Assembly (NCBI GenBank): GCA_012519465.1
Contig: JAAYQD010000378.1
Span: forward strand, 1 to 8,062
DNA: 8,062 nt
Reading direction: 5' to 3'
Source: Candidatus Cloacimonadota bacterium
GTDB taxonomy: Bacteria > Cloacimonadota > Cloacimonadia > Cloacimonadales > Cloacimonadaceae
Shown here: piece by piece, positions 1-5,299 of the stretch
How positions within the stretch are numbered: position 1 is the stretch's first letter
Layout of the letters: every line of letters starts with the position of its first letter
Notes under the pieces: generated by a model
Database searches by the model: none
Seen by the model: the letters and a program-made list of their open reading frames with translations, nothing else
What the model was told of the DNA's origin: nothing
Translations under genes and position numbers: made by a program

Positions 1-894
1 GAGGACGTGGGTGTGGAAGGTGGTGTATTCCGCGTCACAGAAGGCTTGCAGGTGAAGCACGGCAAAGAACGTGTGTTCGATTCCCCTCTGGCAGAATCCG
101 GCATTGCCGGCACTGCATTGGGGATGGCGATTTCCGGCATGAAGCCCATCATTGAGATGCAATTTGACGGCTTTTCCTATCCCGCATTCAATCAGATAAT
201 TTCCCATATTGCCCGCTTTCGCAATAGAACCAGAGGCAAGTATCAAGTCCCCCTGGTTATCCGGATACCCTATGGCGGTGGCATTAACGCTTTGGAACAC
301 CATTCCGAGAGTCCGGAAGCCTATTTTGGACACACTCCCGGCCTGAAAGTGGTGATTCCCTCCACGCCTTATGATGCCAAAGGGCTTTTGATCGCTGCCA
401 TAGAAGATCCTGATCCTGTGATATATTTGGAGCCCAAGCGCATTTACCGTGCCATCAAGCAGGAGGTTCCCGAAGAGAAATACCAGATCCCCATAGGCAA
501 AGCCAAGGTAATCAGCCAAGGTGAAGATATCACGGTGATAGCCTATGGTGCGATGATCCGCGAAGTGCAGAAGGCAATGGTATTGGTCAAAGAAAAAGGC
601 ATCAGCGTGCAACTAATCGACCTCAGAAGCATCTGGCCCATTGATCGGGACACCATCGGAGCCTCCGTGCGCCAGACCGGAAGAGCGCTGATTGTGACGG
701 AAGCTCAGCAGAGCTATGGTCCGGCAGCAGAATTGATCAGTGTGATAAATGAAGAAGCCTTCCTCTCTTTGGAAGCACCGCCAAAGCGTCTCACAGGCTT
801 TGATACAGTTATCCCCCTTCCTTTGGGAGAAAAGCATTATATGATCTCGCCACAACGCATTGCGTGGGAGATCGAAAAACTTGTTAATTATTAA
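1..894 (+). CDS. 2-oxo acid dehydrogenase E1 component, beta subunit (5' truncated by window edge)
   Basis: This is the beta subunit of the thiamine-diphosphate-dependent E1 of a pyruvate or branched-chain 2-oxo acid dehydrogenase complex. With E1-alpha it decarboxylates the 2-oxo acid and acylates the lipoyl group of E2. The frame is open from base 1: the window starts with the family motif EDVGVEGGVFRVTEG, which is internal in complete homologues, so the GTG at base 7 is not the true start. The family is usually about 325-330 aa and 297 are visible, so about 30 N-terminal residues lie upstream. Visible signatures are PLAESGIAGTALGM (fragment Glu32 is the likely ThDP aminopyrimidine contact), RIPYGGGI, and EHHSES (His100/His101, active-site region). 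PGLKVVIPSTP and DPDPVIYLEPKR follow, and then the C-terminal transketolase domain. The EHHSES form resembles Gram-positive/archaeal Pdh/Bfm/Aco proteins. Substrate cannot be decided from sequence, so pdhB or a bkd symbol would be a guess. E2 follows after 11 bp. Confidence 0.93.
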   Translation, partial: EDVGVEGGVFRVTEGLQVKHGKERVFDSPLAESGIAGTALGMAISGMKPIIEMQFDGFSYPAFNQIISHIARFRNRTRGKYQVPLVIRIPYGGGINALEHHSESPEAYFGHTPGLKVVIPSTPYDAKGLLIAAIEDPDPVIYLEPKRIYRAIKQEVPEEKYQIPIGKAKVISQGEDITVIAYGAMIREVQKAMVLVKEKGISVQLIDLRSIWPIDRDTIGASVRQTGRALIVTEAQQSYGPAAELISVINEEAFLSLEAPPKRLTGFDTVIPLPLGEKHYMISPQRIAWEIEKLVNY

Positions 895-905
895 GGGAGC
901 AAATC

Positions 906-2234
906 ATGAAATACATATTCAAATTTGCCGATATCGGTGAAGGCCTGGAAGAAGGCATAATCATAGAATGGTATGTGGAAAAAGGACAAAGCATCAGCTC
1001 CGGCGATCCGGTGGTGAAGATGGAAACCGATAAGGTGGTGACAGACATACCTTCCCCCAAGGACGGAATAATATCCCAACGCTTTGGCGCAGTGGGTGAT
1101 ACCATCAAGGTGGGAGACGCCCTGGTGGAAATCGACATCCCCGGCGTGGAAGGTGAAGAAGCCGTAAAGACAGCCGCTGAGCAGCCCCTGCCTCCATCAG
1201 AAACCAAGGTGGAGGAGAAGGGATTTGGCGTGGTGGGCACCATTGAGGTGGCAGGCGAGGGAGCCTATCTGCCCTCCTCTGGTGAAGGACTTCCAGCAGC
1301 CGAAGCCCCCGTCAAACAGGAGGGGAAAAGGAAGGTCTTGGCAACCCCCGTGGCAAGGGCAATGGCAAAGGACTTGGGCATTGATATCAATACCGTCACT
1401 GGCACCGGACCCGCAGGCAGAGTGACCAAAAAGGATATCGAGAGATCCAAGCATCAACAGCCTGCTGCCAGCCCGGCACAGCCAGCCCCTGTCAAAGAAC
1501 AATTTACCAGCCAGCCGCTTTCCATGATCCGCAAGACGATTGCCAGAAACATGATACGCTCCAAACAGAATGCCGCTCACATGAGCGTGATGGATGAGGT
1601 GGAAATCACTCCCTTGGTGGAGGCACGCACCAGCTTGAAACCACACTTTGCAGAGCTGGGCGTCAATATCAGCTATCTGCCATTTGTGATTCGCGCGGTT
1701 AGCATGGCTTTGCGGGAATTTCCCATCCTCAATGCAGAGCTGGATATGGATGCCGAGCGCATTATCTATAAGAATAACATCAATATAGGCATCGCAGTGG
1801 ATGCCGATGACGGCCTGGTGGTGCCAGTAATTCCCGATACCGATCAAAAGAGCCTGCTGGAACTGGCTACAAAGCTCAATGACTTTGCCACTCGTGCACC
1901 CAAGCGTGAATTGAAACTGGACGAGCTCAAAGGCGGAACCTTCAGCATCACCAGCTTTGGCTCCATAGGCGGCTATTATGCCGTTCCCGTGATAAACTAT
2001 CCGCAGGTTGCCATCCTTGGCGTGGGCAAAATTACCCAGAAACCAGTGGTGAAAGATGGTGAAATCGTGATTGGCAATGTGTTGCCCATCTCCATGAGCG
2101 TGGATCACAGAATAGTGGATGGGGGAGACGTGGCACGGTTTTTGAACCTTGTCTTGGAATACCTGCAGAATCCACTTCTGCTCTTGTCCATGTGGGATGG
2201 AGGCAAAGAGGGATATAAAGGAGAATCAAAATGA
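906..2234 (+). CDS. 2-oxo acid dehydrogenase E2 component (dihydrolipoyl acyltransferase), single lipoyl domain
   Basis: This is the 442-aa core of the complex. It carries the acyl group on lipoyl-lysine and transfers it to CoA. Residues 1-79 form one lipoyl domain with the motif METDKVV; Lys43 is the expected lipoylation site. Residues 80-142 are a flexible linker containing GFGVVGTIEVAGEGAYLPSS. Residues 143-180 are the peripheral-subunit-binding domain (LATPVARAMAKDLGID, then GTGPAGRVTKKDIE). Residues from about 198 to 435 are the catalytic acyltransferase domain, with FSITSFGSIGG, PVINYPQVAILGVG and the active-site motif DHRIVDGG (His401, Asp405). The length and domain order are normal for a one-lipoyl E2. 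The ATG is chosen because the lipoyl fold starts there and AAGGGAG (893-899) lies 6 nt upstream, overlapping the E1-beta stop. The stop overlaps the E3 start by 4 bp. Whether it acts on acetyl or branched acyl groups is not visible. Confidence 0.95.
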   Translation: MKYIFKFADIGEGLEEGIIIEWYVEKGQSISSGDPVVKMETDKVVTDIPSPKDGIISQRFGAVGDTIKVGDALVEIDIPGVEGEEAVKTAAEQPLPPSETKVEEKGFGVVGTIEVAGEGAYLPSSGEGLPAAEAPVKQEGKRKVLATPVARAMAKDLGIDINTVTGTGPAGRVTKKDIERSKHQQPAASPAQPAPVKEQFTSQPLSMIRKTIARNMIRSKQNAAHMSVMDEVEITPLVEARTSLKPHFAELGVNISYLPFVIRAVSMALREFPILNAELDMDAERIIYKNNINIGIAVDADDGLVVPVIPDTDQKSLLELATKLNDFATRAPKRELKLDELKGGTFSITSFGSIGGYYAVPVINYPQVAILGVGKITQKPVVKDGEIVIGNVLPISMSVDHRIVDGGDVARFLNLVLEYLQNPLLLLSMWDGGKEGYKGESK

Positions 2235-3565
2235 AGTATGATCTTATCATCATTGGCAGTGGTCCCGCTGGCTATGTGGCGGCCATTCGTGCTGGACAGA
2301 CGGGGTTGAAGACTCTTGTTATCGATAAACGCTATATAGGCGGAATGTGTTTGAATTGGGGCTGCATTCCCTCCAAAACATGGCTGGAAAGCGCAAAGCT
2401 GTATAATAAAATAGTGAAACAGAGCGCAGATTTTGGGATTACCGGCGTGGATGCCAAGAAGATTGGCTTTGATTGGAAACAAGCCCGCAAGCGCTCCTCC
2501 GATGTAATCGCCAAGCTTTCCAGAGGTATTGAATTCCTGTGGAAAAAGAATGGCGTGGAATTCTTGAAGGCAGAAGCCAAGATCATCTCTCCCACAGAGG
2601 TGGAGGCAGACAAACAGATATTTGAGACCAAACACATACTCATTGCCACTGGTTCCAGACCTGCCGAGCTGGATGGGATGAAAAAGGTATTGGGCGTGGA
2701 GGCACTTGCCAATAGCGATTCCCTCCCTGAAAAGCCTATTATCTGGGGAGAAGGTCCTGTTGCCTACGAAATGCTACAATTCTTCCAGCTTTTGGGCAGA
2801 GAACCGGTGCTTGCTCTCACGGGTGAGGTTTTGTTGCCAGAACTGGATGAATCCTTGCAGTCCTTTGTCCAGCGTAAACTGAAGAAGGAAAAGGTGACCG
2901 TGGTGCCTGCCCAGAAAATCCGCTTTGATGGTGAGAAGGCATTCATAGACAAACAGGAAATCGAGTATGACACCATCCTCAACTGCTCTTTGCGCAAGGC
3001 TGTATTGCCCAAGAGCAAGGTGGAGCTGCAGCTAAAGGATGGCTTCATTGAGGTAAACCATTCTTTCCAGAGCTCCATCCCCAATATCTATGCTGCAGGA
3101 GACGTGAATGGCAAAAGCTATCTGGCGCACGCCGCGTCCTCTCAAGGGCTGGCAGTGATCGATCATATTCACGGAAGGAATCTGGATGTGGATGCCCTGG
3201 AATTGATGCCCATTAATATCTACAGTGATCCGGAAATTGCACAGATTGGTAAAACTGAGAGCCAGCTGAAAGCGGAAGGTGTGGAATATATGACACAGCA
3301 ATACTCCCTTGCTGCCAATGGAAAGGCTCTGGCAGAGGGAGCTTCAGAGGGATATCTGCGCCTGATTTATGAACCCAAGTACTCCCAGGTATTGGGCGTG
3401 CAGATTGTGGCATCCAACGCCACCGATATGATTGCCGAGGCTGCTTTACTGCTGGAAATGGAAGGCACGGTGTATGATCTTGCCACCGCCATCCATGCTC
3501 ATCCCACAGTATCCGAGGTGTTTATGGATGCCGGCAGTCAAGCGGTGAGCGATCTGGAGGAATAG
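2231..3565 (+). CDS. lpdA: Dihydrolipoyl dehydrogenase-like E3 (FAD disulfide oxidoreductase) with a divergent NAD domain
   Basis: This 444-aa flavoprotein should reoxidise the dihydrolipoyl group of E2. The FAD-binding domain is canonical: IIGSGPAGYVAAIRA (residues 6-21), the redox pair Cys40/Cys45 in CLNWGCIPSK, the ATG motif at 139-141, and the second FAD motif NIYAAGDV (285-292). The C-terminal interface domain has IYSDPEIAQIG (330-340) and HAHPTVSE with His424 and Glu429, the catalytic dyad supplied across the dimer. The middle NAD(P) domain is unusual. The Rossmann motif is GEGPVA (173-178) instead of the usual GGGxxG. The acidic residue ending the next strand seems absent. The GRxPN stretch is replaced by LRKAV (254-258). 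The protein is also shorter than the usual 460-475 aa. The ATG lies in a 4-bp overlap with E2, with AAAGGAG (2217-2223) 7 nt upstream. Its position in the operon supports an E3 role; cofactor preference is uncertain. Confidence 0.9.
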   Translation: MKYDLIIIGSGPAGYVAAIRAGQTGLKTLVIDKRYIGGMCLNWGCIPSKTWLESAKLYNKIVKQSADFGITGVDAKKIGFDWKQARKRSSDVIAKLSRGIEFLWKKNGVEFLKAEAKIISPTEVEADKQIFETKHILIATGSRPAELDGMKKVLGVEALANSDSLPEKPIIWGEGPVAYEMLQFFQLLGREPVLALTGEVLLPELDESLQSFVQRKLKKEKVTVVPAQKIRFDGEKAFIDKQEIEYDTILNCSLRKAVLPKSKVELQLKDGFIEVNHSFQSSIPNIYAAGDVNGKSYLAHAASSQGLAVIDHIHGRNLDVDALELMPINIYSDPEIAQIGKTESQLKAEGVEYMTQQYSLAANGKALAEGASEGYLRLIYEPKYSQVLGVQIVASNATDMIAEAALLLEMEGTVYDLATAIHAHPTVSEVFMDAGSQAVSDLEE

Positions 3566-3601
3566 ACTCCTATTAAACGCTGATTTGGAGGGCATTGGGC
3601 G

Positions 3602-3640
3602 CTGTATTTTGGAAGGAGGGTCTCCTAATATAAAATACAG
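3602..3640. repeat. Imperfect 39-nt inverted repeat in the lpdA-cmk spacer
   Basis: The arms CTGTATTTT (3602-3610) and AAAATACAG (3632-3640) are perfectly complementary over 9 bp. An inner perfect 5-bp pair, AGGAG (3614-3618) with CTCCT (3622-3626), closes on a 3-nt loop. The internal loop between the two stems is 3 nt on one side and 5 on the other. It is the only strong structure in the 172-bp spacer (3566-3737) between the two clusters. No T-run follows, so it is not a standard intrinsic terminator. It could slow or partly terminate transcription after E3, protect the 3' end of the E3 mRNA, act as a protein-binding site, or be a dispersed repeat. The rest of the spacer shows no convincing promoter or other feature. 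Confidence 0.55.
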
Positions 3641-3737
3641 GCAAGAGGGCTTCAGTCTGGTTGTTCTTATATTCTGTAAAAAAAAGCATTGACTTGATTT
3701 AGGCATTGAATTTCTTGGTAGATTCGGTGAGAAGTAA

Positions 3738-4415
3738 ATGCAGAAAGTAATAATAGCCATTGATGGACCTGCCGCTTCCGGCAAAAGCAGCACCGCCAGA
3801 TTGCTGGCGCAGAGGCTGGGATACGTGTATCTGGATACAGGTGCCATGTATCGCGCTTGTGCGCTACAGGCCCAGCGTGAAGGGCTGTCTTTGGAAGATG
3901 TGGACGCCATTGCTGCGATGATGGGTTCCATCAATCTGAGGATGGATTTTGCCCAAGAGCAAAACCGTGTCTTTTTGGATGGTGAGGATGTGAGCCAGTT
4001 GATCCGCTCTGAATCCATCTCCAAGATGTCCTCTGCTATTTCTGCGCTAACTCCCGTAAGGCTTAAAATGGTGGAACTGCAACGCCGCATCGCCCATGCA
4101 GGGGGCTTTATCCTGGATGGCCGTGATATTGGCAGCTATGTGTTCCCCGATGCCCGCATCAAGTTTTTTCTAACAGCGGACGTGGATGCCAGAGCCCAGC
4201 GCAGGCTTTTGGAATTGAATACCAAAGGCATAAATGCCAGCTTTGAGGACGTCCGCGCTGATCTTTTACAACGTGATAAGAACGACCGCAACCGCACTTT
4301 GGCACCCCTTGTGCAAGCTGATGACGCCATTCTGATAGATACCACCCTGCTCACATTGGAGGGGCAGGTTGATTTGCTTTATCAGCATGTGCAAAAGATA
4401 TTGGGTGGGCTATGA
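3738..4415 (+). CDS. cmk: Cytidylate kinase (CMP/dCMP kinase)
   Basis: This 225-aa cytosolic enzyme phosphorylates CMP and dCMP with ATP in pyrimidine salvage and mRNA-turnover recycling. The length is the normal bacterial size. Visible signatures are the P-loop GPAASGKS (residues 10-17), the CMP-binding motif LDTGAMYR (32-39), LDGRDIGSYVFPDA in the middle of the protein, and RDKNDRNRTLAPL near the C-terminus, which carries the lid arginines (RDxxDxxRxxAPL). The ATG at 3738 starts directly at the MQKVIIAIDGPA strand before the P-loop, as in homologues. GGTGA (3726-3730), complementary to the 16S 3' end, lies 7 nt upstream. It is the first gene of the cmk-ispH-rpsA cluster; its stop overlaps the ispH start by 4 bp (ATGA). 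In E. coli cmk also precedes rpsA, so the linkage is widespread. No key residue is missing. Confidence 0.97.
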   Translation: MQKVIIAIDGPAASGKSSTARLLAQRLGYVYLDTGAMYRACALQAQREGLSLEDVDAIAAMMGSINLRMDFAQEQNRVFLDGEDVSQLIRSESISKMSSAISALTPVRLKMVELQRRIAHAGGFILDGRDIGSYVFPDARIKFFLTADVDARAQRRLLELNTKGINASFEDVRADLLQRDKNDRNRTLAPLVQADDAILIDTTLLTLEGQVDLLYQHVQKILGGL

Positions 4416-5299
4416 ACATTTATCTGGCAGAGTTTTCAGGTTTTTGCTTTGGAGTGCGCAGAGCCATCCAGCTTGCGGAAGAAGCCGCCGGGCTTGGAGA
4501 CAAGGTGTGCACCATGGGCGAGCTGATCCACAATCCCTTTATTGTGAACAAGCTCAAACAGCAAGGGATCATGATCTGTGACGATTTTCACAAGTTGACT
4601 GGTCATACGGTGATCCTGCGTTCACATGGCGTTACCAGAGAAGTGTTGGAGACCTTGACATCCAATAATAACAAGATAGTGGATGCCACCTGTCCTTATG
4701 TATTGAGAGCCCAAAAACTTGCCAAAAGCATGGCTGAGGAAGGGTATCAGGTGATGATCATGGGTGATAAAAACCACCCGGAAGTGATCGCCATCCAATC
4801 ATGGGGCGGCAGAGGAACACAAATAGTGGGAGCGGATGAACGCCCAGAGCCCTTGCCCTCATCCCAGATTTGTCTGATAGCCCAAACCACGGAGAAACCA
4901 CAGCATCTGGCAGACCTGGTGGCGTGGCTATCCACCCGTGTTACCGAGCTGAGGGTGTTCAATACCATCTGTCTTGCCACCCAACAGCGCCAGGATGCCT
5001 CCGCCCAGCTTGCGCAAAAGCTTCCCGTGGTGATCGTGATAGGTGGTCATAATAGCTCCAATACCAGACAGTTATATCAGCTTTGCAATCAATACAGCCG
5101 TTGTTATCATGTGGCTGGTGAAGACGAATTGAAGCGGGAATGGTTTTGCGGTCTCACCGATGTGGGCTTGGCAGCCGGAGCATCCACCCCTGCCGAGACC
5201 ATCGTTGCAGTTTACAATAGAATTAAAGATATAAATGGGGAGTCCGACAGAGTGACTTCTGTAGGAGAAATCCCCTTGTTTAAGGAGGAATCATGTTAA
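4412..5299 (+). CDS. ispH: 4-hydroxy-3-methylbut-2-enyl diphosphate reductase
   Basis: IspH (LytB) is the last enzyme of the MEP pathway. It reduces HMBPP to IPP and DMAPP with an oxygen-sensitive Fe-S cluster. The protein is 295 aa, a normal length. The three conserved cluster cysteines are visible: Cys12 in GFCFGV, Cys94 in DATCPYV and Cys187 in NTICLAT. Other hallmarks are RSHGV, NHPEV with His122 and the catalytic proton-donor Glu124, ATQQRQ, the diphosphate-binding GGHNSSNT, and GASTPAETI. The start overlaps the cmk stop by 4 bp (ATGA), with only a weak GGGTGG upstream, so translation probably depends on coupling to cmk. The 3' end overlaps rpsA by 7 bp in a different frame. In several Clostridia ispH and an S1-domain gene are joined into one protein; here they are separate. 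Its presence implies an MEP-type isoprenoid route. Confidence 0.97.
   Translation: MNIYLAEFSGFCFGVRRAIQLAEEAAGLGDKVCTMGELIHNPFIVNKLKQQGIMICDDFHKLTGHTVILRSHGVTREVLETLTSNNNKIVDATCPYVLRAQKLAKSMAEEGYQVMIMGDKNHPEVIAIQSWGGRGTQIVGADERPEPLPSSQICLIAQTTEKPQHLADLVAWLSTRVTELRVFNTICLATQQRQDASAQLAQKLPVVIVIGGHNSSNTRQLYQLCNQYSRCYHVAGEDELKREWFCGLTDVGLAAGASTPAETIVAVYNRIKDINGESDRVTSVGEIPLFKEESC
5282..5288 (+). promoter_or_regulatory. Strong Shine-Dalgarno site for rpsA inside the end of ispH
   Basis: AAGGAGG lies 4 nt before the ATG at 5293 and inside the ispH reading frame. It fixes the rpsA start, since no other in-frame ATG, GTG or TTG nearby has comparable spacing. It is the strongest Shine-Dalgarno match in the window, which fits a highly expressed ribosomal protein gene downstream of weaker sites. 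Because it lies in translated ispH sequence and the genes overlap by 7 bp, ribosomes ending ispH could reinitiate here. Confidence 0.8.

Noticed and set aside
7..9. GTG at base 7 as the start of the E1-beta gene
   Set aside because: The frame is open from base 1 and the codons before it (Glu-Asp) complete the internal family motif EDVGVEGGVFRVTEG. The gene is cut by the window edge.
1197..2108. 303-codon open frame on the - strand inside the E2 gene
   Set aside because: It is the antisense shadow of the well-supported E2 gene, rich in His, Cys and Gly with no recognisable domain.
3602..3640. LexA-like operator, because the arms contain CTGTAT and ATACAG
   Set aside because: A LexA site needs these half-sites about 4 bp apart. 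Here they are 27 bp apart.
3689..3724. Possible cmk promoter starting at TTGACT (3689-3694)
   Set aside because: No acceptable -10 hexamer lies 16-18 nt downstream; the sequence there is TTCTTG. The nearest alternatives are at 12 or 24 nt. A cmk promoter probably exists but cannot be placed.
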